Below are positions 11,601 to 22,977 of a stretch of DNA of 64,000 nucleotides, piece by piece. Each line of letters starts with the position of its first letter. The first letter of the stretch is position 1. Source of the stretch: Pterobdella sp. o SKG-2022 (lineage: Eukaryota > Annelida > Clitellata > Hirudinida > Piscicolidae); the NCBI GenBank assembly GCA_964035795.1, contig OZ038326.1, positions 1,249,061-1,313,060 on the forward strand. Reading direction: 5' to 3'. The notes below the pieces were generated by a model that made no database searches, had not been told where the DNA came from, and saw nothing but the letters and a program-made list of their open reading frames with translations. A program made the position numbers and the translations under genes.

Positions 11601-12688
11601 ACACCATCATTTATGCTTTTTGCTCCACATTTTTTATAGAAGAAAGCATAAACTTCAGCTTTGTTTTTACGTTTGTCATTTGCGCATAAGTAAGTTTCAT
11701 TTTTATTAATATAGTTTGCTACTTCATTCAATACGAATCGAAGATAATTGATTTTTTTTTTTTTGATTAAACAATTTTTGTGGTTTTTATGGAGGGGGTC
11801 GAGCGGAATCTCTTTTTCCAGCATTTCAACCCGTAAACTCATATAGATTTTCTTTTTATTGGTTTTAATGAATTTATTATTTAATGGCTTTTCTGTTGAT
11901 ATTAATTTTTCCAATTTATCATTTCTGTTATGGGTAATTTTTGCTTTGAAACGTTTAAATAAATTTTCAATATTAATGTCGACGTTTACTTCATCCTTGA
12001 AAAAAGTTTTTCCATAATTTTTTGCATTTAAGTTCACACGTCTTGGAGCTATATTGGAACGACAGAAAATAATTTTTGAAGTTAATGTTTTTTGGTTTTT
12101 AAATTCTGATTTTCTTTTTGCTTCTCGTTTAAAATAAATTTTTTTCTTAGTTTTTTTAATATTTTTTATGGCAATAATATTGACAGGTTCATTCTTATTC
12201 TCGTCATTTAAGACGACGTCTGAATAATAGTGTGTGCTGCTGACAGAGTTGTGTTGAGGTTGCTTACGAAAATGTTTTTTGAAACTTTTCCCCAATCCAA
12301 TATTAATAGCATGATTGTGTTTAATGGTGTAAATGTTTTTCGGTCTATTGGGAATATTTCGAACATTTTCGTCAAAATAAATGGGACGGCTTTCTTTTAA
12401 ATGAATGGCGATTGAGTTGTTATTCTGTTTAATATTTTTAACAACAAACTTTTGATGATTTTGTGGAAAAATGTCACACTTTTCAACAAGTCTGCTGCAA
12501 AATACAACATAGGAATAGCAGTTGCTTTTGGAATGTGATGTTGTGAACGGTAAGCGGAGAGAAAAGAGAGGTTTTTCAATGGAACGCCTACTAAGCTGCA
12601 AACAAGACAAATAGTGGAAAACACTGACACAAAAAAACAACAGCAACAAAATGAGATTACGTTGCGATGAAGTTGTCCAAAAAATCAT
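2574..12688 (-). CDS. Cadherin (protocadherin-like) gene, 5' part, six exons assembled
   Basis: Minus-strand gene assembled by matching splice borders and phases: 12688-10048 (out phase 1), 9847-9735 (out 0), 9595-9509 (out 0), 7256-7194 (out 0), 4249-4098 (out 2), 2626-2574 (out 1). The product begins with a signal peptide and a roughly 860-residue basic extension, followed by a cadherin EC1 with ENKPIG near its start, a VDRE motif, and C-K-A-A-K joined to EPCEV. The linker reads DINDNAPKF, the classic cadherin calcium site, and EC2 opens with an AFDPD motif. Cadherins are calcium-dependent cell-surface adhesion proteins. The spacing resembles EC1 of protocadherins (established family pattern), whereas the giant N-terminal extension does not. 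Membrane anchor and cytoplasmic tail are not in the assembled part, so the gene is partial. Start ATG chosen because hydrophobic signal residues follow it and a splice acceptor lies just upstream. Confidence 0.8.
2627..4097. other. Putative cadherin intron 5
   Basis: AT-rich non-coding sequence between cadherin exons 5 and 6. The small ORF at 3263-3463 on the plus strand has noncoding-like composition and no recognisable domain. Confidence 0.5.
4098..4249 (-). CDS. Cadherin exon 5 (EC1-EC2 calcium linker, start of EC2)
   Basis: 152 bases, acceptor AAACAACAG, donor AA|GTGACG, phase 0 in and 2 out. It encodes LKIQIQDINDNAPKFPAKV, then VHVVSILESSQVGSK and LPSAFDPDSPMFSIK. DINDNAPKF is the near-diagnostic cadherin calcium-linker motif, and ILE plus AFDPD are the expected next motifs of an EC2 repeat. 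This is the best single piece of evidence for the gene. Confidence 0.92.
4304..4432. repeat. Low-complexity AAT/AAAAAAT tract
   Basis: Irregular runs of AATAATAAAAAA on the plus strand. On the gene strand this is a TTATTATTTTTT tract ending about 55 bases upstream of the acceptor of cadherin exon 5. It produces a spurious F/Y/L-rich ORF. Confidence 0.85.
4433..7193. other. Cadherin intron 4
   Basis: AT-rich intron sequence. Several short ORFs are present with chance composition, and I see no coding or RNA signal. Confidence 0.55.
7194..7256 (-). CDS. Cadherin exon 4 (EC1, last strands)
   Basis: 63 bases, acceptor CCAAAG, donor AAG|GTTCGA, phase 0 at both ends. It encodes EPCEVMLRVMM and then RPHEYFKVFK. 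The cysteine pairs with that of exon 3, and P-x-E-Y-F-K-V is the usual final-strand pattern before the cadherin linker. Confidence 0.82.
7418..7702 (-). CDS. Open exon-like segment inside cadherin intron 3 (possible cassette exon)
   Basis: An open stretch of moderate GC on the same strand, between cadherin exons 3 and 4. It includes FNVTVNDIKTPGATLDP, a cysteine-containing middle and SIKSPENAFD, then stops at 7418. A GTAG acceptor just upstream and a GAC|GTGAGC donor near 7465 would both be phase 0, so it could be inserted between exons 3 and 4. However, exons 3 and 4 join perfectly without it, and inclusion would insert about 80 residues between the two EC1 cysteines. The acceptor lacks a good pyrimidine tract. 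It may be an alternative exon, an ancestral exon remnant or chance. Confidence 0.35.
   Translation of the reverse strand, partial: SLLPDADVMSFKYDLFNVTVNDIKTPGATLDPTTEQCNRLDVQRTKMKKEEGLRKFRPSSKPRLCIHVVSIKSPENAFDVSLSASNIPVNAFGK
7935..8014. repeat. 16-bp tandem repeat, five perfect copies
   Basis: The unit ATGTTTTATATATTAA is repeated five times without a mismatch, then runs into an A-rich tail. It lies in cadherin intron 3. Confidence 0.95.
8015..9508. other. Rest of cadherin intron 3
   Basis: AT-rich. A short GC-richer patch at about 8718-8772 is followed by an A/T-rich AATAAA-type stretch and might be a small repeat end. No tRNA B box was found. Otherwise nothing is seen. Confidence 0.45.
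9509..9595 (-). CDS. Cadherin exon 3 (EC1, DRE motif)
   Basis: 87 bases, acceptor ATCACAG, donor AAG|GTTCTT, phase 0 at both ends. It encodes VFEITKRTGHLLVSG followed by EVDREKMVACKAAK. This is the canonical cadherin 'F-x-I-x-x-x-x-G-x-L' strand followed by the 'DRE' calcium motif and the first cysteine of the protocadherin EC1 pair. Confidence 0.85.
9735..9847 (-). CDS. Cadherin exon 2 (EC1, middle)
   Basis: 113 bases, preceded by the acceptor CTTTGTAG and followed by the donor AAG|GTCAAT. Phase 1 in and phase 0 out join exons 1 and 3 exactly. It encodes SKIADLVEDSGISRNYPPG and then a stretch ending in FKFLEEPKDK. The ADL-EDSG pattern matches the 'L-x-D-L-G' turn after strand A of protocadherin EC1. 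Confidence 0.8.
10048..12688 (-). CDS. Cadherin exon 1: signal peptide, long basic extension, start of EC1
   Basis: One open exon of 880 codons plus one base. The ATG at 12688 starts a hydrophobic signal with a run of L and F (residues about 11-30). Residues about 60-860 are rich in K, N, S, F and H, with repeated basic clusters and no domain I recognise. RRQKR at residues 484-488 fits a furin-type cleavage motif. The last 15 or so residues (VFLRYVINENKPIG) begin the cadherin fold. The donor is G|GTTTGA at 10048/10047. Reading continues openly to 9935 beyond the donor, but that tail is not cadherin-like. An alternative start at 12892 would add 68 residues with no signal character. For a cadherin the exon is far longer than usual. 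Confidence 0.75.
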
Positions 12689-15600
12689 CTCTGCACGCCT
12701 GCAAAATTCAATATTATACCTTGATGCATTTGATTTGTATTTCAAATATCCATCAATTGTTTGAAGATGCAGCTTACATAAGTTAAAATATAGAAAAGGT
12801 GAAGTATTTAAAATGTGAGCGAACATGGAAATATGGCTTTTAATGTATCGACGCTGTATGTGTTTGAAAAGTGGCATCCATAATGCAAGCATGTTTGCAC
12901 GTTCAAGTGACCTTCTTTATATACGAAATATTAAAGTATATTACCAAACTCCAAGTCAACTTTCAAAATATGAGTTCAGAAGATTTACTCTGAAGATGCT
13001 GAATGAAAAGTAAATACTTTAAGTTTTCATGGAATGCCATTGAAACGTCTTTGTGAAGTTTCATTTTAATTTTATGGGTGTTGCGGTGATTGGCAGTTAT
13101 GAAATTTGCCGCATCATGTGTGATGGTCGATAACAAAAAAAAACAAAGATTTCTATAGTTTATGATTTTGTATTTCCATTTATATTTGAGAACCATTATG
13201 AATATTTAAAATCAACTTAAATTCAAAACTCGTTTTCCGAAAAAAATTAGAATATATTTTCATGCATTTTAGATTTTTTTCAAAAAAAGTTTTTCTTTTC
13301 TAAGTAAAACAAATATTGAAAGATTAAAATGAAGTTACAAATTTGATAATACTATAATTGAAAATAAGTACTAAGCATTTCACAAAATTACTTTTCCGAA
13401 AGGTCAACAACTCATGAGCACAAATAGCTTTGATGGAATTTAATTTCTTTTTGAATGAATACCCAAAACCTTTCTAAACCTTCTGGCATACAAATAGCCC
13501 AACTGAAACGATGAAATATCAATCCAAAGCGAGAAAACGCTGAGTGTTTGCAGCTGTCATGAATCTTTTCTTTAATTTATTCCCAAACAAACCCTGTGCC
13601 GCGGCAGTTTAGTTTATTTGAAAAGCAAATCTTATGAAGTCTAGATAAATTTTCATTCAAATGATGATAATTTAAAATCTCAAACTAAACTTTTTTGAAA
13701 TTTTTTTCGTAATATTTGCAATATTGCTCATGAAAGGGGAATATAATTATATTAAAACCATAAACAAACATCGATTCAGATATGCACAACATGTGTTGAG
13801 AATAGTATCTCTGTAGAGTGATAAGAATCTCAAGAAATGAATGCTCCAAGTCTTAAATAACTTTTCTGTGTATTTTAAAGTTAAAATTTTGCTTTTTTTA
13901 TTGCTTCATGAAGCTTTGCATGAACTTCAAGATTGTAACATTTGATATGAAATACAAAAATTTTTGGGTCTATTTCGGGATTTGCGTTGAATTGATGTTT
14001 TATTAATTTCAAATCTTAAGTTCAATTGTGGAATATATAAAAATAGAAACTGAAAAACGAACAATGAAAATTTCATCAAATATAACTTTTCTTCAATCTT
14101 TATTCCAATCTTGAATTATGAAATTTTTAATTTGGAAATTTAATCTGCAACGTGTTTCAGTAGGAATAGAAGACGCCGAGTGACTTGAGCCTGTTGCTTT
14201 TAAGAAATTAATGAGTTTTGGTTTCATAAATACCCTTTGTACGCTGGTTCAAAGTAACTTTCGAATTTTCTTTAACAGTAACATAACAAAATAAAGTGAA
14301 ACTTCACAAAATGTTGACCATATAAACGCAGAAATTACTCTTATTCAATGACTTATATAACAGAAAGATTACAAAAAAGACATAAAATTTGTGGAAAACC
14401 ATAAAGAAGACTCTGCTTTGAAAAAGTTTTTTTGAGAAATTTTGGAAAATGAACGCGAATTGAACGGAAAAGATTCACACATGTGGGCTTGGCGGAAGAG
14501 GAATAACTTGAAAACAAGAGGAAAGCTGGTGTAGTTGCAAACCAGAAAGTAATGGTTATGTGCTTCATGCATAGTTCTGAAATAATGTAAATGAATAAAC
14601 CAACTATTTAAATCGTGCACACAGACACGAGAAAAATTCAAAAGTGAGTTTGAAAAACATTTTCAGTCAAATCCCTTTTGAAAAACTGCGTTTTACATGG
14701 CAGGGTGAATTAAAAAGAGCGTCACAGTAGTTCAACCTGAAAAGTTGGAGAACGAGAAAGTGGTGGAAGCATTTGCAAGAGAAAAATTTGCGTATTTTTA
14801 AAATCATTCAATTTTTTTAATAACTCTGAAAAAATTTTGAACAGTGATTAACAAATCGACTATCATCAAACAAAATTTGAATTGATGAAGAAAAATTATT
14901 TTAATCTTGAATGCTATATAAATCTAAAAGTCCAAAACTTGAAAAATTGGAAATTAAAAAATTGCTTTTGAAATAATTCATTTAAGAAAGCTTTATAGAA
15001 TATTTAATCAAATTCAAAACTAAAACGATAATTGATAAAAATTAATTTTTCAAATAAAAAATTTTTCTTTTTTAAGAAGAAAAATGTACAATAAAGCTCA
15101 AAATTTATAATAAATGCTTATAACTCCTAGTGTGTTTGTGTTTTCAAACAAAAAAAAAATTTATTTTTTTGCAAAAATCTTAGCCGAATGTATAAAAATA
15201 TGTCTGAAAATGAAAAAATGTTATGAACAATCCATATTTTTTATTTTTAGTTACATATTTATAAAATTTTTATTTCTTCATATAACTTTTTAAAAGAATA
15301 AAAACGTTAATTTTTAACTTATTCATTTGTTTTGTGATCCAAATTTTTTTCCAAGTTCAATTGGGAAAGAATACTGTTAACATGAACTCACGGTCTGGGT
15401 TAAATATTTTTCAAATCTGAGTATAACTCAAATTTGAAAAAAATTTTTATTATATTTGACAATTGATTTTAACACATGTAGTAAACTGATAATTTTTGTA
15501 GATATAAATCTTAGCCAGCTTATCCGTGTAACATGCTCCAAATCGAAAACAACGATAAACATTTTCAACTGTGTTTTCCCCAAAACAACAACTGCCATAA

Positions 15601-17480
15601 ACAAAATGCCAAGAAAGACTTCAGAAAAATGTTTTAAACTCCTGGTATGCACACGAGGAGACCACCTCTATGTGATGAGCCACATTCTAATACATCCGTT
15701 CAAAATTTTTTGTGATTCACTCTTTATTCTATCAACATTTCACTTTCGAAGTGCTAGCCTTGCAGTCGAAATGTTTTAAAAGCTTGATTTGAAATCTAAA
15801 TTGTGATTTTGTATCATTATAAATTGTGTATGAGTGGCAAATGTTTGGAGTAATTAGGTTATCTCTGAAAAATTATTTTCAAAGAAAAACATTCATTTTT
15901 TCAATTAGATTTTATATTTTCAATTGTACCTCAAAGTTACTTAAAAAAATAAATTTCGACACCAAATTTTGGAATGGAGCGCCGTGGAAACAACATTTGC
16001 TTGAGAACTAATTTAAATTTTTAATTGAATTAATAAATTCATTCTAGATTCAGAATTTATTCAAAAAAAGTAGAAAAACTCGTGAAATATTTCATATAAA
16101 ATTTATTTTATTGTACCAATTATTTTGAAAGTTTATCGAAAATGCTTAATATAAAAATAAATTCTATCTTAAGATATAAATATACCTAAAGCTTGCATCA
16201 ATCAAAATCTGTTTAAATACTAAAAACCAATTTGAATTGCTCTCCTATGAGTTCATTTTATTGAAAAAAAATAAAGCACAAAAATAAAGAGCATCGAATT
16301 TTTTCTGACAAAAACTTCTAAATCAGTCGACCTCCGAACCACCAAGACACGCTTTATAGCTTGTACAAATTAATCGCGCAAATATATAAGTGTGTAGAAG
16401 CCTGTTGAGATTTTTATTGATGTAGGAGGACATCAGATTGCAGCTGAAGTTTATGTATATTTTTTTTAGTATGCTATGGGTCACGAGCATTTTGTGAGTT
16501 TTATTAGAGTTGTGTGGTAGAATACTGAGAAGAGATTTTAAAATTTCTATATTATAACAAAGTCATAAGCTTTGTTCGTAAATTTATTTTCAAAGAAAAT
16601 TTAGCATTTTTCGAGAAAAATTAGTTAATTTTAGTCACCTATAAAGCAAAACTGATAAGTTTTTCAAGCCTTGAATGAAAAATTAAAAAACTATTAATTA
16701 TGTTCTTGAAATTAAACGAATTTTTTTGGGATTTTGAGGTAAACAACTTTGACAACTTTTTTATTCAAAGATTTTATTGATAATCTTTATTAAATTTTAA
16801 CATTTTTTCTCCAAAAATCATTTTTAAATAATTTTGAAGTAATTTATCAAATAATTATTTCACGTGGAAAAAGTATAAAAAACCAAATGAAAACCTCTCA
16901 CAGAAACATTTAATTGATTTCAACTGCTTGACACTTTACAGTGAAAATTATTTATTTTTAAAGTAACAAAAAATAATTTAAAATTTAAAAAGCAATGATC
17001 AACACTGATATATCTCAAACCATTCAAAAACAATATTATATTCGTGATTAGAGTGTTTTTCATAAAAGAGATGAAAAATGACGCGCTCATTCCAAAATAT
17101 TTGCCCAAATGGGAGATACTTACAAAAGAGATGGCTGTTAATAATTTTCGAGAGTTATTTATTTCTACTAGATTTTTCATAAAAGCATTTTTTCAAAATA
17201 TGATTTTTAAATTATTGCATTTTATTGCATTCTATGTAAGTTTATACATGTTGGAACTGAAAAAATAGAAAAAATAAAAAATACAGATAAAATTATATTT
17301 CGTGTTCACCCCAACTCTAGAAACTTTATTAAACTTGATAGAGTTTTTGTTTTCTCAAATGTTACTTTATTATAAATAGTACAGTTATCAGTTTTTTAGC
17401 TTAAAAAGTTTGAATTATTTTTTCAAAGTTTGCAGTATGAAAATCCTTCCAGTATAACAACAAAAATAAGAAAAATAATT
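12689..17480. other. AT-rich region upstream of the cadherin start
   Basis: No supported gene. A splice acceptor (GAATTTTGCAG) ends 10 bases before the cadherin ATG. A 71-residue minus-strand ORF with a signal-like N terminus is listed separately. The remaining short ORFs look random. Confidence 0.5.
14353..14568 (-). CDS. Small ORF with signal-like N terminus
   Basis: 71 codons from a true ATG. The first 26 residues are hydrophobic and serine-rich with an A-K junction after SSSA, as in a signal peptide. The rest is F/S/L-rich with no domain. It could be a first coding exon or chance. No clear donor defines it. Confidence 0.2.
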   Translation of the reverse strand: MKHITITFWFATTPAFLLFSSYSSSAKPTCVNLFRSIRVHFPKFLKKTFSKQSLLYGFPQILCLFCNLSVI

Positions 17481-17708
17481 CTAAAAATCTCCACTGAAAA
17501 CAATACAAAACATGAAAAGCAAAACTTGGATAACTGCACAAATGTAATTGGATGATGTGAAAGACAGTAAATCCTCTAGGTCAAAGGTAGCAAATATAAT
17601 ACACAATTTTACTCCGGCGTCATCTATCTCGTAAATTAGGCTTTGCTCGGCTCTAATTACACAAACTACTGCAAAAACACATGGCAGACTGAACAAAAAT
17701 TTCTTCAT
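17481..17708 (-). CDS. Possible first coding exon of a secreted or membrane protein
   Basis: The ATG at 17708 opens a clear signal peptide (MKKFLFSLPCVFAVV then CVIRA), followed by EQSLIYEIDDAG, KLCIIFATF and DLEDLL. The coding-like part ends near two possible phase 0 donors (GCA|GTTATC and CAA|GTTTTG). The order Y-x-x-D-D-x-G-x-x-x-C-I-x-x-A-T-F weakly recalls the start of LAMP-type luminal domains. That resemblance is my inference from pattern only. No downstream exon was found. Confidence 0.35.
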   Translation of the reverse strand: MKKFLFSLPCVFAVVCVIRAEQSLIYEIDDAGVKLCIIFATFDLEDLLSFTSSNYICAVIQVLLFMFCIVFSGDF

Positions 17709-19542
17709 TGTGTAAAAAACCTTGTGGAAATTGATTTTTCTCATTAGACAGATTTGTATTTTTGCTCTGTTCTTAAATGAACAGATAAAAGTTTAAAGCA
17801 CTCCTAATGAGTTTGTTTAGAATACATTAAATAAATATTAAATAGAATTTATTTTTGAGTTTTTTCATCCAACCATAAACACAATTATGTTTAAATCGCT
17901 CGATAGCGCAATTGTCAAGTTCGAGTCATTTTAGAATTGTTTAGGAGTTTTTTATTAGTTAAAATTGTACTTTATGAAAATTTGCTTTCAAACTGTTGAA
18001 AAATTCAATTTTTAAAAAAATTTGTTTTAATGGAAAATAATTAAAATAAAATCTTTCAAAAATTAATAATTTTTTAAATTAAATGTTTTATGTGGAAATA
18101 TCAGATAAAATTGAAAAGCTTTTCCTGAAGTTTTTTCAAAAATTTAATCAAACACCCAAAGTCGGCTTGTATCAAAAAGCGGGCGTTGAAGTTTCAATTA
18201 ATAGAAAGCATTTTATAATTTCTATCCATTAATACAAGGCACAAATTTTATTTAAAAAAAGAACCTTCATAATATTGATTGAATAATGGAAAAAGACAAT
18301 AGACTGAGAAAATGTGCATTTTTTGTGTTAATAACACATGAGTAATGGCTAAGTCTACTTGCAAGCGGAATACTTCTGATAATAAAGGCATTTGTTTTGT
18401 GGAGAAACTTTGATGAACGTCTTGGAAATTGTAAAACAATGCATGTTTTGCAAATAAAATAAAAAAAATAATTTTTCATTACATAAATATTAGAGTGCAA
18501 AACAAGTTTTTATATGGAAAGATAAGAAAAATGTCTGCAAAAACTAGGAAAGTTTCAACGTTTTTCATTATGGTGCGTATAATCAAAATGACAAATTAAG
18601 ATAAACTGAAGAGACTTAGAAATGTGATCTCATGATCTCATAATAATGTCTTTAATGACGGCAGTGTAAAAATTAATGGTTGAAAAAAAAATTTGTGAAA
18701 TTAAAAAGAAGATGAGTGATATAGAAGCAATGAGCACAGAGCCGAAAGTTGCGGTGAAAATTGACGACGAAGAAAATGTCTGCTTGTGGAATCTAGAAAT
18801 TTTTATAAATTTGCAACGAGAACGATTATATTTCTAAAATTTTTCATTTTTTCTGCATTTCATTTTTTTTCATATTTTCTCTGTATCATAAGCTCAAAAG
18901 TTTGTATGCAATCGGTCGTTAGTCGCTACAAACTTGCTTTTTGAGCTCAATGTTTTACAGGCGCTACTCCTTGTGAACCAACAAATACTTTTATATTCCA
19001 TAAATAAGATGCTAAAAACTTCGGCACTTTTTTTTCAACTAACTTTGGAATTTTGCAATCTTCTTGTTGATGTAGCAAGGTTTTAGGTGCCAAAACTATA
19101 CCCGACTTTCTTTTAAGCTGAGCATATTAAAGTTTTCACATTAAAAGACACTGCTATTAAATCTCTTTTATGTTTTAATTAATAAATTTTCAATTTATTT
19201 GGTGAAACTTGATTACATAAAAAAAATTTTAATTTTTCTCAAATCGTAAGAAAAGTTAAATTTAATATTTGAACTTGATGAAATATCTTTCAGATAAAAA
19301 GCCATGAAAACAATACAATAACTGGAAAGCAACATAACTACAATAAAAAGCATCTGTCTCAAATTTTAAACGTGCTCGTCTCTTTCACCGCAGGTCGGTA
19401 TGCAATGCGGTGTTGCTACTTCAATGTTTTTCATCGTGATTCACATCACAAATAGAGCTGCGTTTAACCCTTGAAAAATTTTGTTAAAAAGGTATAACAA
19501 ACAATACGGATGCGTTGGACTCTATTTAAAATAGTTCTTAAC

Positions 19543-19587
19543 CCTTGCAGAGGTTTGAAGGACCCAAATGTCTCTTTCACTTAACCC
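19543..19587 (-). CDS. Exon-like island, 45 bases
   Basis: Open in phase 0 at both ends, encoding GLSERDIWVLQTSAR between a CAAAG acceptor behind a CT-rich stretch and an AGG|GTTAAG donor. No family recognised and no partner exon found. Confidence 0.22.
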
Positions 19588-22500
19588 CTTTGTTGTTAGG
19601 AACAAGAGAGACTCCAAAACTTTCAGTGGCTTAATGAGGCTGTAGCTAAATCATTAGATTATTTAGTTTATTTTATTTTAAAGTTATTATATGTAATACT
19701 AGAATATTTTTATAATTGGTCAATTAAAGTTTATGATAATTTTGAAGCCAAAACAAAGCAAAACTTCTAAATCTTTCTGTACCGAAACCTACTTTTATGG
19801 GTATATGCTAGAGTATAGAGAATTTATTTGAAGACTTTCACGTCAGAGGGTATTTACAAGGCAAATATATAGAAGCAATAACAAGCCGATAAAGCACAAC
19901 GCACGAACATTTCACAAATAAGCCACAAGAATCATTGAATTAACTCTTATTTATTTTCATTCATTGCATTTTATTTTGATGCTTTCATGAATTTGAAAAA
20001 GTCACTTTAAAAATTAGCAGTTGAATATCTATAAATAAATTAAATCAACATGGAACTTTGAAATTTTGGAGAAGTTTTAGGAATGAATTAAGCTACATTT
20101 CAAGGTGTTATTGTTGTAATTAATTAAACTATGTGATTTATTTAATAGGAATTTATACCATAACTAAATCCTTCCGAATGAAAATCTCAATTCTGCGGTG
20201 GATCCCCATTACCATGCCTCAAAACAAATTATTTATCAAACTTAACTGTATAAACTTTATAAAAATGCTTCATTGATTTTTTCATATGATAATATAGTTG
20301 AAAACTTCGTTGCTGCTTCGAATTTGAAAATGTTTTTCTGAGTAATAATGATGAAAAATAATTTAAAATAACTCAAAACCTGCTTTGCTCAGAACATAAA
20401 ATCTTGTTTGAAAGTTTTGCTTGGGAGTCGTTTCAATCTAAACTCAGAAATTCCTATCTTCAGTCGTTTTTTTGTTATTGAAAAAACTTGATTTTTGAAT
20501 TTATAATTCAATAAACCTTGAAAAAAAAATTTTATAACTTATAGCAGTGTTTTCCTCCAAAAAATCAAAAATTTTATTTATTTGTTTTTAAAAAATATAT
20601 TAAAACTCAAAAGCATCTATAAATTATAGGATCTTTCAACTTTTGATATTATTTGAAACCAAAACTTCGTCTAATTTCTAACCTCGTTCTCATTCTTCAT
20701 TCGTTGTTATCTATTTTTTTGTATTCAACTATGGAGTGAGGTATGAAATTAAGAACTTTAGCTAACTCAAAGATTATGAGCTAAAGATTTGACTTCCTTG
20801 TACTGGGAAGGATTACAAAACGGATAAAATTCAGATATTTTCATTATTAATGTTGTGAAGTTTGTATTATTCTAAAAAGTTTATTCAAAGTTTTATCTGA
20901 AATTTTATTTTATTTTGTGGATAAAAATAATATTTTTTTTTGTTATTGTTTTTTATTTGCTCATTTGGTATTAAAGTTTTTATTTATATATACATTCTCA
21001 TTAAAAATATTTTCTCAAACAATTCAAGTTCTAAAATTTCTGAAATTTTGAGTTATTATTTGTCATAAAAAATCTAATTTTTTTGTGTAGAAAACATTTT
21101 TAGTTGAAAATGAAACAAAAAAATTCAAATTTTGTTGAAAAATCTTCAGTGATTTTGTCAACGCTTCGTATGTATCAAGGAGAATGTTACCTCATAACTC
21201 AGCCAATTGGAAATTGCTTCAACTATTTTTGAAATTTTTTCAAACTCGTTCTATTTGTTTCTCAACGAAGTCTTTTGACAAATTAAAACAAATAATTATA
21301 AAAACAAATGATTAATATTTTATTTTTTTATTACCATTTCTTATCATCCAGAAAAACATTTCCACCATTCACAACTCATCTCTGGCGAGCACATAAAACA
21401 CACTGAGACAAAACAAAAGCTACTGAGATACTGTGTTATACGAAAAAATTTTCAATTTTGAAACAACGCAGGTTTGAGAAGAATCAGTTTTTTATAATGA
21501 AGTTGAGCTTATATGAAATTGTAAATTGGTTAAAAAAAATTTTTTTTTTGGAATTGCCTTATTTAGAAATTTAAATAAAATATAAATGAGAAAAAACTAC
21601 ATTAAAATTACATTATAATAGAATTAAATAAAGAAGTTTGCAAGCTGAAATAAGATTAAAATTTTTTTCAACCTATCTAAACCGCAGATTCTGATGAGAA
21701 AATTTTCTATTTTAGTTTTGTCCCTCTGTGAAGAACACGTCCCGCATTGAAGGCTGTCTGAGCATGACCCAGCATTTGTAATGTGAGTAAATGCATATAA
21801 AGAACAGCTTTTTGCCCAATCTGTATACCCTATTGACAAAAGTGTATTACTATGTATAAAAATGAAGATGAATAAAAATTAAGAAAAATGGCTAGTAATG
21901 AGTTTTGAGCTCGTTTTCTCTTTGTGGTGGTGGCAACAGTGTTTTTGCAAATATTAATTTCTTCAAAGTTCTTTACGACAATCATTTTGCCATTTGCATA
22001 AAAAAAACGCATAGCAATTTTTTAAAGTGTTTTGCCTTCTAAAATATGATGGTTATAAAGTTAAAGTCATTATGCCAACAGATTTTCACTTCGATAATTA
22101 TACTAAGATCAAAAAGTTATAAGCTTTTATTTTTAGTGGTTTGTTTTAAGGTTCATAGTGAAAAGTCAATTGGAAAAAAACTTGAAATCATTGGTTATAT
22201 TCATGCGAGTTTATATACTAAAAGCCTAAGCTTGTGATGCCCCTTATCACAGACTCAGCGGAAACACTGAAAAACATCCTGTGAGCTTTTGACGTTCCTT
22301 CAACAAGCTTTCTTAATTTTGCACTCGAATAAATTTTCTAAAATTTTTCAGTTTAATGAGATAAATAAAAAACATGATATCATCTCAAAGAATTTTTCCA
22401 ATACTTTAATTCACCATTTTCAAAAATTTTATCGACGGGTAATTGTAATTACGTATAAATTTAAATGCTTCAAGTTTCATAGAAAGCTTAATGAAATTGT

Positions 22501-22940
22501 AGAGATTTCGTGAAACCCGATGTGGAATGAGCATGCCGGCAACAGAGAAAGTTCGCTTGTGTGAGCTTGTCTAATTTATCATTTCAAAAACCTAAAGCCA
22601 ATTTAAAAATTTCATAGAAAAAAATTTCAAGAAAAATCTAATCTTGAATTATTTTCTTGTAAGTCAATTTGGTGCAGGCACAATAATTGTCTTTTCAAAT
22701 TCAACTCAAACCCCCTCCCCCATGCCTTCAACCACACTTCCCTCACGTCATTTCATGTACGAAACAAAATGTAGCTTCCAACGCGTTACGAATTATCTCT
22801 CGAAACAAAAGATCGATGCTCCAACATAAAATGTTACGAAGGTTTTCACTCCAAGAATCGACAATGTAAAAAAATATTTCGAATTAACAAAATTAATGAT
22901 GAAAAACAATTTAGAAGACATTAGACTCCAAAAAACACAC

Positions 22941-22977
22941 CTCTCCCAAGTGCCGTGAGGTTGCGACCACTAAGCCA
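22941..22977 (-). CDS. Exon-like island, 37 bases
   Basis: A long pyrimidine-rich acceptor tract and a GAGAG|GTGTGT donor flank 37 bases that read WLSGRNLTALGR in phase 0. The island is distinctly GC-richer than its surroundings. No partner exon identified. Confidence 0.22.

Noticed and set aside
10182..11689. Plus-strand ORFs inside cadherin exon 1
   Set aside because: Shadows of the long minus-strand exon.
17890..17935. tRNA-like GTTCGAGTC motif
   Set aside because: No matching A box or cloverleaf around it.
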